Source of the DNA: CAZJHX01 sp964545715
GTDB lineage: Bacteria; Myxococcota_A; UBA9042; GCA-2863065
Length of the DNA stretch: 49,262 nucleotides
Direction of reading: 5' to 3'
Assembly (NCBI GenBank): GCA_964545715.1
Contig: CAZJHX010000078.1
Span: 1 to 49,262 of the forward strand
This document shows, piece by piece, positions 41,910 to 49,262 of the stretch (position 1 is its first letter; each line of letters starts with the position of its first letter). The notes beneath the pieces were generated by a model, which made no database searches, was not told where the DNA came from, and was given only the letters and a program-made list of their open reading frames with translations. The position numbers and the translations under genes were made by a program.

Positions 41910-43334
41910 TCAGCGACGGCGCACCAGTATCAGACGCCTGGTTGCTCCGCCCGTGAGGCTCAGCTGCGGCGTCTGGTCGATTGACTGGCGCGCCGCGATC
42001 AAACGTACCTCTCGCGCCAGGAATCGCTGGACCTCTGACGCGGTCACGGCGCCGTTTCTGTCGGCGTCGCCCGCGCCTCGGAGCGCTCTGAGCAGCTGGC
42101 CGGTGAAGCTGCCGTGGCCGAGCGTGCCGTCGCTTGTGGCGACTTGAGCCGGCCCCGAGGCTGCGAACACGGCGGTTGGCACGCGGGCGCTTCGGGGAGC
42201 TACGGTTTTCACGGCCACCAGCGGACGTGTGCCTGCGGCGACCACTGACCGTTCGCCGCGCCCGCTGAAGCAGGTGTCCAGAAAGGCGAACGCGGCTTGA
42301 GCTTGCGTGGCGTCGAGTGCCCGCTGAACATCGCTCATACGCAGCAAGGTCCCGCGCAGGGTCGGGTCGCCGTCGTGCGGTACCAGGCTGGCGCTGCCGT
42401 CCGCGACGCCGGCGGTGCCGTGCCCTGAGTAGTAGAAGAAGACTCGGGAGGCGCCGCCCACCGCCCGCGACATTCGAGGCAGCCATTCGGTCAGAACGCT
42501 TCGGATGACCGCCGAGGTGGCGTTGTTGTCCACTATCAGGCGGACATTCTGGCGTGGGACGCCCAGCGTCGTGATCGCGTAAGCCTCGAAGGCTTCGGCG
42601 TCTCGACGCGCGAACGGGATGGCGGCGAGTCCGCGTTGGTAGCTCGAGACACCGATGACCACCGCCAGTGACCGTGGGTCGCTACGTCGCCGGAGTGCCG
42701 GTGCGGCCGTGGGCGGATGCGAGGCGGGTGCGGATTGAACGGGACTCGGGCGCGGCGCCGGATCGGCGTGGGCAATCTGAGGGCTGGGGGCGGTGTCAAG
42801 CCGGTTGAGCACCTCCGCCAACTCGTGCCCGCGCGCCAGTCGCAGCGCCACTTTGTCGACGACTGCTGTCAGCGCCTGTCTCGTAGTCGCGCCGTAGCCG
42901 GCCAGGCTGAGAGGTTGGCCGATGACGCCGCCCACGGCGGAATCCAGTCTGAATTCGCAATCGAGAAAGATTCGGTAGCCACCTCCCGACCGCATGGTCG
43001 CCAGGCGCGACACCGTCATGTTCAGCGTGAGCTCCGGCGTGCCGCTGTGTGCGGGATGCAATCGTGCCGCGGCCAGCGCCCGCTGGATGCTCGTTTGCAA
43101 TTTGCCTATCGAGATGCTGTACACAGAGGGATCTTGAAACTCGGGGGTGACTACCAGTCGCAAGGTGCGGTTGATGTTCAGTCTGGACAGCGCCGGACTC
43201 ACGCGGGCAGGGCGCTCTGCACTGGCATAATTCCGTGTGTGCTGTGCCGGCGGGCCCTGGCCAAAACAACCGCTCGCGAGCGTCGCCACCAGCAGCGCCG
43301 CGACGTGACCTCGCCCTGGCACGGATGAGAGCAT
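41910..43334 (-). CDS. Caspase-like lipoprotein
   Basis: Lipoprotein of 474 residues; the signal peptide ends L-A-S-G-C at C23. The N-terminal domain (about 55-180) is beta/alpha and unrecognised. A Pro/Ala-rich linker (about 180-220) leads to a caspase (peptidase C14) domain: S-L-A-V-V-I-G-V-S-S-Y, H305 in Y-Y-S-G-H-G, and C355 in F-L-D-T-C-F-S-G. An EF-hand-like loop, D-A-D-R-N-G-A-V-T-A-S-E, follows near residue 425, like the caspase at 12465. Both catalytic residues are present, so activity is likely. It faces the periplasm or surface. The ATG overlaps the stop of the LSm-like lipoprotein gene by one base, so the two are coupled. Confidence 0.88.
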   Translation of the reverse strand: MLSSVPGRGHVAALLVATLASGCFGQGPPAQHTRNYASAERPARVSPALSRLNINRTLRLVVTPEFQDPSVYSISIGKLQTSIQRALAAARLHPAHSGTPELTLNMTVSRLATMRSGGGYRIFLDCEFRLDSAVGGVIGQPLSLAGYGATTRQALTAVVDKVALRLARGHELAEVLNRLDTAPSPQIAHADPAPRPSPVQSAPASHPPTAAPALRRRSDPRSLAVVIGVSSYQRGLAAIPFARRDAEAFEAYAITTLGVPRQNVRLIVDNNATSAVIRSVLTEWLPRMSRAVGGASRVFFYYSGHGTAGVADGSASLVPHDGDPTLRGTLLRMSDVQRALDATQAQAAFAFLDTCFSGRGERSVVAAGTRPLVAVKTVAPRSARVPTAVFAASGPAQVATSDGTLGHGSFTGQLLRALRGAGDADRNGAVTASEVQRFLAREVRLIAARQSIDQTPQLSLTGGATRRLILVRRR

Positions 43335-44140
43335 CACTTCGGCAACATCAGCGTGATACGCAGCACCCGGTCGATCTTCATCGACACCGGACGCCGGCTT
43401 CCGGTTCTTATGATCAGGGTGTTGATCAAGAATCCCGTCAGCGTTCCAGTGTAAAGCGTGCCCGTCTTGTCCATCAGCCGCACACGTTTCCCAACCCAGG
43501 TTGGGACGATTGTTCGCGCTTGCCTCGGGTTTCGCGCCACCTCTAGGGTCGTGCCGGCTGCCCACCCGCGGGCCCCGGTCGGCTTGGCTTTGGGCTGCTT
43601 TTGGACTGTTCGTGCCGGCGGCGGTGTGACACGACGCGGGGGCCGGGTTGGGGTCGGCCGGTAGCCGGGCTCGACCCGGGGCTGGATCCGCGGCGTCGTT
43701 GAGAGCGCGCGTCTGGGACGCTTTACCGCAGTGCCCTGAACGGTCACAGACCCGCCTCCCGTGAAGAGCAGCGGGATGCCCAGGAACCGCCAGAACCAAC
43801 CGGGGGGCGGGCGGACGGTAATCGTGGCATCGATGAGCGCATCCGCGCCCATCCTGTGCAAATCAGGCAGCACGATCTTGTCGAAGATCATCTGTGGATC
43901 CGGATTGCCCGCGGGGATGAGTCCGAACAGCGGAAGCGGAATGACGCCACCGCTGTACCGATAATAGTAGTAGCCCTTGGGTATGTAAGTGGTGTGGCTC
44001 TCGGTGCCCGGGTCGTCCCCGGGAGTGACGAAGATGTCGGACGCCGGCGGGTAGTGCACTACATGCCGCGTCGAACAGCCAAAAGCCAAAAGGACCAGGG
44101 CGGCGGCGCCCAGGGCTACGCGAACGCTGTTTGTCTTCAC
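43334..44140 (-). CDS. Lipoprotein with C-terminal LSm/RimM-like barrel
   Basis: Lipoprotein of 268 residues, lipobox L-A-F-G-C. The first half is unrecognised, with a Tyr-rich patch (G-Y-Y-Y-Y-R-Y) and a W-F-W-R-F segment. After a long Pro/Arg-rich linker (about 145-200), the C-terminal domain reads V-G-K-R-V-R-L-M-D, G-T-L-Y-T-G-T-L-T-G and S-M-K-I-D-R-V, the layout of a small LSm-like beta barrel. In an exported protein this is more likely a binding module than an RNA chaperone. GTG 44140 has GGAGAG just upstream. It shares a TGATG overlap with the downstream caspase gene, so they work as a pair. Confidence 0.75.
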   Translation of the reverse strand: MKTNSVRVALGAAALVLLAFGCSTRHVVHYPPASDIFVTPGDDPGTESHTTYIPKGYYYYRYSGGVIPLPLFGLIPAGNPDPQMIFDKIVLPDLHRMGADALIDATITVRPPPGWFWRFLGIPLLFTGGGSVTVQGTAVKRPRRALSTTPRIQPRVEPGYRPTPTRPPRRVTPPPARTVQKQPKAKPTGARGWAAGTTLEVARNPRQARTIVPTWVGKRVRLMDKTGTLYTGTLTGFLINTLIIRTGSRRPVSMKIDRVLRITLMLPK

Positions 44141-44234
44141 ATTCTCTCCCGCGATATGTGCAGGATACGCCGGGCCCACACTGATGGGAAGCCGTCTTGT
44201 GTGGGACGACCATCGGCGATAGCGTGGAGGCACT

Positions 44235-46196
44235 ATGGCACGAACTTTGGGTAACGCTGCAGCCATGCTGACCGCGGTCATGTTGCTTCTGGCCTCACGC
44301 CGTTCAGCCGCTCAGCCGTCCTTTAGTGTGGAGCGCTATCTACAGCGTCCAGGCGTTCGGCTGGTGGCAGTCGAGTTCTACGCGACATGGTGTCAGCCGT
44401 GTATGGCCGCAGTGCCCAAATGGCAACGCCTTCGTGAGAGGTATTACGATGACGGGTTGCGCCTCGTGGTGGTGGCTGTGCGAGACGCCAAGGCCGTAGA
44501 GTGCGCGAACCTGGCATGGGAGCCGGACGAACAGATATGTGACTTGAGCGGGACAATCCTGGACTCGTTTGGCGGGGCACGGAGCCTGCCGGCCGCGTTT
44601 CTGTGGTCGTGGCAGGGGAAGCTGCTTGTTAGACGCGGCCATGTGGATGTCGTGGAGAAGGCTGTTACCCGGTACCTGAAGCGAAGCGCGCGCGTACTGG
44701 TTGAGGCCTTCGATGCTGGGCGCAAGCCTGACGCCTCTCTGCGGGCAGCGGTGCGCTCAGAGCTTGCACGCGAAGGCAGGTTGCTGGTCGTGGCCGACGC
44801 GGCAGAGCGCGCAGCGCTGCGCAGGCTTCGTAAAGGGTCACACGGACCGTCGCGCCTCGATGAACAGCGCTGCGCGTTGGGACAGGAAGTGTCCGCCAAC
44901 TCACGGCTTGTCGCGCGCGTCGTTGGTCATCGTGGTGTGTCGAAGCTCGTCGTCAGCTTGTTCTCTATCGAACGTGGGTGTGAGTTGACTTCCGTTATTG
45001 TGCGATGGAGCAAGCGCCGATCCTCCGCCGCGGTCCGAGAGGCCGTCGGAGCCTTGCTGGCCAACATGCGTGAGCGCCCGCAGCATCCTCTTCGGATCGC
45101 TCGGCGAGCGACCACTCGATCCGAGGCGCCGGTCAAGGTGGAGACGTTCGGTGCTAAGGATGACTGGGACCCGTCAGCCAGGGCTCAGCAGAAGGTCGTG
45201 GTGCAGTTCCGCTCCAAACCGGCGGGCAGCGTCGTCATGGTGGACAGGCTGCTCGTCTGCCAGTCGACACCGTGCTCGGCAGAGGTGACGATTGGGAGCC
45301 ACGCTGTTGAAATGCAGCGACCGCGATTCCTGCCCCGCTCACAGGTGCTGGATATTGAACGGAACATGGAGGTGCGGTGGACGCTCGACCCGAACTTCGC
45401 CACGGTCAGCATTAGGACAAAGCCCGCCGGTATTCAGGTGGTCGTGGACGGCAAGGCGGCCGGAAAGGCACCGCTACGCGACTTACAGCTCGCCGTAGGA
45501 AGACACGAATTCGCTGTGAGCGACCCATGCTGGATGACCGTGGGCAAGCGGGTCTCCCTGGCTCGCGGTGACGTCCGGACCATATCGCTGGAGCCGACTG
45601 CCCGCCCGTCCGCCATCGCTGTGTCGGCGCAAGACAGTAAGGGTAACGCTGTTGTTGCCGACGTCTGGGTCGACGGCGTTCGGTTGGGGGCCACGCCCAA
45701 CACCTTCAAATTGTCGGTCTGCTCGAAAGAGGTGGTGGTCAAGTCCGCGCGCCTTGGAAGCTGGACACGGGCCTTGGAGCTTGTCGAAAAGAAGGTGACT
45801 GCGTTGTCGGCCGTTCTCGGCCAAGCCCGGGCGGAGCCCGCCGCAGCACCCACCTCCCCCGGCGTCCTGGTCGCGGAGAGTCCTGTCTACGCGATCACAG
45901 TGCACCAGACCTCCACACGGCATGTGGTTAGTCTCGCACCGAAGGGGCATTGGGAGGTCAACGGTCGGTTCCCGACAACGCTGCAGCTGTCCGGAGCCGT
46001 CAGCGGCACATTCTCTGAGGGCGCGGTGGCCCGAAGAGGACGGGTAGTGGATGTTGTGTTCTCGCGGGGCGCGGGCTCTCTGGCGTTGTGCAGCGCGCGC
46101 GGTGATGTTGCCGGCCGGCTTAGGTTCTCGCTGAAGGGTCCAAATACGATCCGGCTTAGAAATCGGGAGTTCTCGTTCAAGTTGCGCTGCCGCTGA
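44235..46196 (+). CDS. Thioredoxin-PEGA protein C
   Basis: Third paralog, 653 residues. Signal peptide (about 1-27), TlpA-like thioredoxin with T-W-C53-Q-P-C56, extra Cys pair C90/C102 with W-E-P-D between them, TolB/FlgO-like domain (about 165-285), and three PEGA-like domains (about 315-535). The C-terminal 115 residues differ from the other paralogs and form an unrecognised beta-rich domain with two Cys. GGAGG lies four bases before ATG 44235, the clearest ribosome site of the family. The gene is divergent from the LSm-like lipoprotein gene (94 bases) and ends one base from the convergent paralog D. Confidence 0.85.
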   Translation: MARTLGNAAAMLTAVMLLLASRRSAAQPSFSVERYLQRPGVRLVAVEFYATWCQPCMAAVPKWQRLRERYYDDGLRLVVVAVRDAKAVECANLAWEPDEQICDLSGTILDSFGGARSLPAAFLWSWQGKLLVRRGHVDVVEKAVTRYLKRSARVLVEAFDAGRKPDASLRAAVRSELAREGRLLVVADAAERAALRRLRKGSHGPSRLDEQRCALGQEVSANSRLVARVVGHRGVSKLVVSLFSIERGCELTSVIVRWSKRRSSAAVREAVGALLANMRERPQHPLRIARRATTRSEAPVKVETFGAKDDWDPSARAQQKVVVQFRSKPAGSVVMVDRLLVCQSTPCSAEVTIGSHAVEMQRPRFLPRSQVLDIERNMEVRWTLDPNFATVSIRTKPAGIQVVVDGKAAGKAPLRDLQLAVGRHEFAVSDPCWMTVGKRVSLARGDVRTISLEPTARPSAIAVSAQDSKGNAVVADVWVDGVRLGATPNTFKLSVCSKEVVVKSARLGSWTRALELVEKKVTALSAVLGQARAEPAAAPTSPGVLVAESPVYAITVHQTSTRHVVSLAPKGHWEVNGRFPTTLQLSGAVSGTFSEGAVARRGRVVDVVFSRGAGSLALCSARGDVAGRLRFSLKGPNTIRLRNREFSFKLRCR

Positions 46197-46197
46197 T

Positions 46198-48510
46198 CTA
46201 CTTCACGAAGAAGGGGTAGTTGACCCGCTTTCCGTTCCGGCTTGGCGGGAACTGCAGGCGCCTGATGGCGCCCTTCACGCACCCGGCGGCCGCCGTCGCC
46301 GCGACGGGGCCCTTCAGGCCGACCTGCGAGACGCCGCCGTCTGGCAGGATCATGAAGCTCGTCGCCACGTGCACGTTATGCTCTCCGGCCGCAGTGACGC
46401 AGTTGCGCACGGTGCGGGCCGCCTTGCGCATGACGCGCTTGATCTGAATGTTGTTGGGCGCGTTGGGAAGCGCCGCGTTACCGAGTCGGGCTTCGACGGC
46501 CTTGCTGATGTCCGCCACGGCGCCGCCGTGTACCAGCTGTCTGCCCGTTCGGTCCCATAGATACGTTGCGGGGAGCCGCCCTCGCGGGTTGATGGCGTCG
46601 GCGATTCGACCCTGGCGATCGGCCACCACTTTGTCCGGGCTCCACACGGTCTGTCCGGTTCGACCCAGCTTTGTGAGCACCACGACGCGAAGGCCTCGAG
46701 AGCGGTACTTGGCGTGCAGCTGCTTCCAGGTGGGGACGGCCGCTACGCAGGGCTTGCACCACGTCGCGTAGATGTCCAGAGCGACTAGTTCGACGCCGCG
46801 CTCGGCCAGCAGCGCGCCGATGCCGATGTTGTCCGTTTTCAGGTTCGCGGGTCGGATTTCGGGCTTCTTGCTGATGCCCGTGAGCAGGGCGTTTGGATCC
46901 GGGGCCCGTCTGGCGGCTCGCAGCGAGGGCAGGGTCAACGGTACCTTGGCGACCTGCTTCTCGCGCAGCGCAAGCGTCGCTGTGGCCGTGCGGTGGCCCG
47001 CCAGCTCGGCGTGCAGCTGCTTGCTGCACAGCGGCACCGTGAACGGCCCCGGCGCGAGGCCGACCTCGCGCCCATCGATCGAGACCTTGGCCGCTAAATC
47101 GTTGCCCTTGTCGTCGCGCGCGGTGACCTCGACCCCTGAGACGCGTGTGCGTGCTTGGCGATCGGTCAGCGCCAGCGCCGCCTCCGCGCCCCGGCGGACG
47201 GTGACTGTGGTTGTGAAGGCGGTGTAACACGGGTCGTCCACCTTGACCTCGTGTTGCCCTGGTGTGAGCTCGACCCGGATGGGGGTGCGCCCGCGCGCCT
47301 GGCCATTTACCGAGACGGCAACGCCCGGCGCCGGCGCCGTCACCGACACGCTGCCGAAGTCCGCGGTCAGCGTCCACTGCACCGTCTCACCCGCCTTCAG
47401 CGTCACCTGTGCGCCTTTTGGCTGGTAGCGCTCCTTCAGCATCCGGACCTGCCGCGCGCCGGCGGGCACCGCCTTGCTGCACGGCGTCGCCTGGCACACC
47501 GGACTGCCCCCGACCATGACCATGGCGCCGGGCGGTGTCGACTCGAACCGCACCACGACGCGCTGCGCTGTTGCGGATTGCGCCGTCCAGGTCTCCTTGA
47601 CGGGGGGCTGCGCCGGGGCGCGTCGAGCGGCCGCAAGACCAGCGCCGGGCAGGGCCGGCGGGCGCTTCGTCAGGCGGTTCATCAGCTCGTAGGCCGCTTT
47701 GCGGACCCACGAGGTGGGCTTGCCGCGCCCGCGGTCGGCGACGACGGTGATCGCGCACCGTTTGTCGACATGCTGCAGGGCCAGCGACAGCGTGTCGTCG
47801 AACACCTCCGCGCGCAGCACCATGTTTTCGGAGACGGCGCTTCCCATCTCGCACCGCTGATCGTCCCGCCGCGCGACGCTGTAGCTGCGTTTTGCCCGGG
47901 CCCGCAGCCGCTCGCGCTCCCGCCGATTGACCACCAATTGGATCTTGTCGTCGCGCGACAGCTCCGACTCGAGCAGGCGGCGCACCTTGCGCGTGTCGAC
48001 TCGCCGCCGCCGGGACGCGTCCAGCACTTCGACCGCCACACGCGGGCTCCGCCCCAGATACGCCCGGATCGCGCGCTCCGCCTCCCGAACGTGCGCGTTT
48101 CCGGACACCAGGAGCTCCCCCTGCCACGACCAGACGTACGCGCGCGGGACGTCGCAGGCGCCCGCGGGCTTGCACACCCCCAACTGGACCGCTATCGCGC
48201 GATCACACTTGAGCAGATCCGGTCGCCACGGCAGCGTCTTGCACTGACGGTCCGACTCGTACTCGTCCACGTTGATCGCGACCAGCTTCAACCCATGGCT
48301 CGCATACCGCTGCCGCAGCGCCTCCCAGCGGGGCGCCGCTGCCTTGCAGGGCTCGCAGTAGTCCGAATACAGCTCCACCACCACGACCCGCACGCCCGGC
48401 TCATCAAGCCAGCGCCCCAGCTGCGTCCCAAGCGGAGACGACGCACCCGCGGAATACGGCTCCAGGATGCTCACCGACATTGCCAGGCTCATGATTAGGC
48501 GAGACACCAT
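46198..48510 (-). CDS. Thioredoxin-PEGA-thioredoxin protein D, AgmX-like end
   Basis: Fourth paralog and the largest (770 residues). The N-terminal thioredoxin has D-Y-C52-E-P-C55 and the extra pair C90/C102. Then come the TolB/FlgO-like domain and three PEGA-like domains. A second thioredoxin near 575-690 has T-W-C585-K-P-C588 but has lost the extra Cys pair, keeping only W-S-P-D. The last 80 residues match the AgmX/PglI C-terminal domain (TonB-C-like), with C704 and C744 and an ending F-P-P-S-x-x-G-K-R-V-N-Y-P-F. That domain links to motility and envelope complexes in myxobacteria. It starts four bases after the upstream partial gene, so they are in one operon. Confidence 0.86.
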   Translation of the reverse strand: MVSRLIMSLAMSVSILEPYSAGASSPLGTQLGRWLDEPGVRVVVVELYSDYCEPCKAAAPRWEALRQRYASHGLKLVAINVDEYESDRQCKTLPWRPDLLKCDRAIAVQLGVCKPAGACDVPRAYVWSWQGELLVSGNAHVREAERAIRAYLGRSPRVAVEVLDASRRRRVDTRKVRRLLESELSRDDKIQLVVNRRERERLRARAKRSYSVARRDDQRCEMGSAVSENMVLRAEVFDDTLSLALQHVDKRCAITVVADRGRGKPTSWVRKAAYELMNRLTKRPPALPGAGLAAARRAPAQPPVKETWTAQSATAQRVVVRFESTPPGAMVMVGGSPVCQATPCSKAVPAGARQVRMLKERYQPKGAQVTLKAGETVQWTLTADFGSVSVTAPAPGVAVSVNGQARGRTPIRVELTPGQHEVKVDDPCYTAFTTTVTVRRGAEAALALTDRQARTRVSGVEVTARDDKGNDLAAKVSIDGREVGLAPGPFTVPLCSKQLHAELAGHRTATATLALREKQVAKVPLTLPSLRAARRAPDPNALLTGISKKPEIRPANLKTDNIGIGALLAERGVELVALDIYATWCKPCVAAVPTWKQLHAKYRSRGLRVVVLTKLGRTGQTVWSPDKVVADRQGRIADAINPRGRLPATYLWDRTGRQLVHGGAVADISKAVEARLGNAALPNAPNNIQIKRVMRKAARTVRNCVTAAGEHNVHVATSFMILPDGGVSQVGLKGPVAATAAAGCVKGAIRRLQFPPSRNGKRVNYPFFVK

Positions 48511-48514
48511 GCGG

Positions 48515-49262
48515 TCAGCGTCCGCGCCGCTTGCTTTCGAGGCCCTGGTGCATGTCGTCCATCATACCCTCCAGCTCGCGCGCGGTGTCGCGCTTGGGAC
48601 GCGGCGCGGGCTTCGGCTTCTGGACGGTCTCATTGGGAGCGGACTTCGCCGCGGGTTTCGCGGCGGGAGGTGGGGCAGCGGGTTTCTTGGCGGTCGGCTG
48701 CGTCGGCGCGGACGTCTTCGATTTGCGCGGCTTCACTTTCGGTCGGCGGGCTGGGGCCTTCGCCGAGATCTTCTGGGTCGGCGTCGGCGCCGAGAGCTCC
48801 GTTGCGTCCAGCAGCATGGCGACCAGCACGAGGTCACTTCGCGGTCGACGCTCTTCCTCGGCCCACTCGGCGTGACGGCGGACCGGCGCTGTGCGTCCGG
48901 CCGGGCGCACGGGACGGGGGATCGCGACCTCTACCGCGAATGACTCGGGCGCCTCAGCGGAGGCCGGCGATTCAGTCGGCCTCTCCACAGCAGCGGCTGC
49001 GACCGTCGCGGCCGGGTCCGCGGTCGGTGTCGGTTTCGGCTGGGGGCTGGCGGCGGGGGGCTCTGGCGCCGGCTCAGGGTGGTCCGACTCCTCAGCGGCG
49101 GCAGCGACTGCCTGCCTTGGGGCGCTTGGCGCGGCGGCCCGCTCTGCGGGCGCAGCCGGTCGATCGGACCACCACCAGCCCGCGCCGGCCAGGCCCAGCA
49201 CAAGCACGGCGCCCACCGCGTAGAGCGGGGCTCGCGACGATGACGTCTGCGGCGCTGGTGCC
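48515..49262 (-). CDS. Partial protein: membrane helix and Pro/Ala/Lys-rich tail
   Basis: Only the C-terminal 248 residues are in the window; the frame is open to the right edge. A transmembrane helix (V-G-A-V-L-V-L-G-L-A-G-A-G-W-W-W) follows a short Ala/Ser/Pro stretch. The remainder is low-complexity Pro, Ala, Glu and Lys, ending in a charged helix with M-M-D-D-M-H-Q-G. Ser/Thr kinases and TonB-like proteins of myxobacteria often have this layout after their catalytic domain, so the missing part may be a kinase; this is inference. It could begin at GTG 49216 if complete, but then it would lack residues before the helix. It ends four bases before paralog D. Confidence 0.65.
   Translation of the reverse strand, partial: APAPQTSSSRAPLYAVGAVLVLGLAGAGWWWSDRPAAPAERAAAPSAPRQAVAAAAEESDHPEPAPEPPAASPQPKPTPTADPAATVAAAAVERPTESPASAEAPESFAVEVAIPRPVRPAGRTAPVRRHAEWAEEERRPRSDLVLVAMLLDATELSAPTPTQKISAKAPARRPKVKPRKSKTSAPTQPTAKKPAAPPPAAKPAAKSAPNETVQKPKPAPRPKRDTARELEGMMDDMHQGLESKRRGR

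Noticed and set aside
1..49262. tRNA, rRNA, riboswitch, insertion sequence or phage attachment sites
   Set aside because: Nothing with the required cloverleaf, conserved core, transposase or integrase was recognised on either strand by reading; a dedicated search could still find a small RNA.

Overview
This 49 kb, GC-rich window looks like the chromosome of a myxobacterium-like bacterium (Myxococcota in the broad sense, perhaps a Bradymonadia-type lineage). The lineage is inferred from content: a C-terminal MYXO-CTERM-like sorting tail, many Cys-rich lipoproteins with CDDGN or MopE-type repeats, an envelope-anchored caspase-like protein, a Ser/Thr kinase, and several PEGA-domain proteins. I found no tRNA, rRNA, CRISPR array, insertion sequence or phage gene. 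Several genes have a -10-like hexamer 6 to 9 bases before the start codon and no ribosome binding site, which suggests frequent leaderless transcription.

Left part (1-9643, minus strand): a ten-repeat Cys-rich protein, a stress module of ChrR-type zinc anti-sigma factor plus ECF11-type sigma factor, a lipoprotein with six FAS1 domains, and a translationally coupled Rieske oxygenase and Ser/Thr kinase. Two good ECF11-type promoters, one before chrR and one before the FAS1 gene, suggest that the sigma factor controls its own genes and the FAS1 adhesin-like protein. A large secreted lipoprotein closes this block.

Middle part (9765-29378): an N-formylglutamate-amidohydrolase-like enzyme, a beta-propeller lipoprotein, a membrane-anchored caspase-like protein, a VIT/vWA surface protein with the sorting tail, and a run of plus-strand lipoproteins (Cys-rich repeats, a GH57-like barrel, a two-domain VOC protein). 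Methionyl-tRNA synthetase follows; it carries a C-terminal B3/4 domain, normally an editing domain of PheRS. A MopE-like calcium-loop protein and a protein with a long acidic tail come next.

Right part (29462-49262): a compact envelope locus whose hallmark is four paralogous exported proteins. Each joins a TlpA-like thioredoxin domain, a TolB/FlgO-like domain and repeated PEGA domains. Around them sit a PEGA-DsbA fusion, an active trypsin-like protease, a trypsin-like pseudoprotease, a caspase lipoprotein, two LPP20-like lipoproteins, a Cys-rich Sel1 protein, an SUMF1-type lipoprotein and an LSm-like lipoprotein. A truncated gene at the right edge encodes a membrane segment and a Pro/Ala/Lys-rich tail. 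Small overlaps tie several of these into pairs. I infer an undescribed envelope redox and proteolysis system; its function is unknown, and it is the best candidate for new biology here, together with the MetRS-B3/4 fusion.
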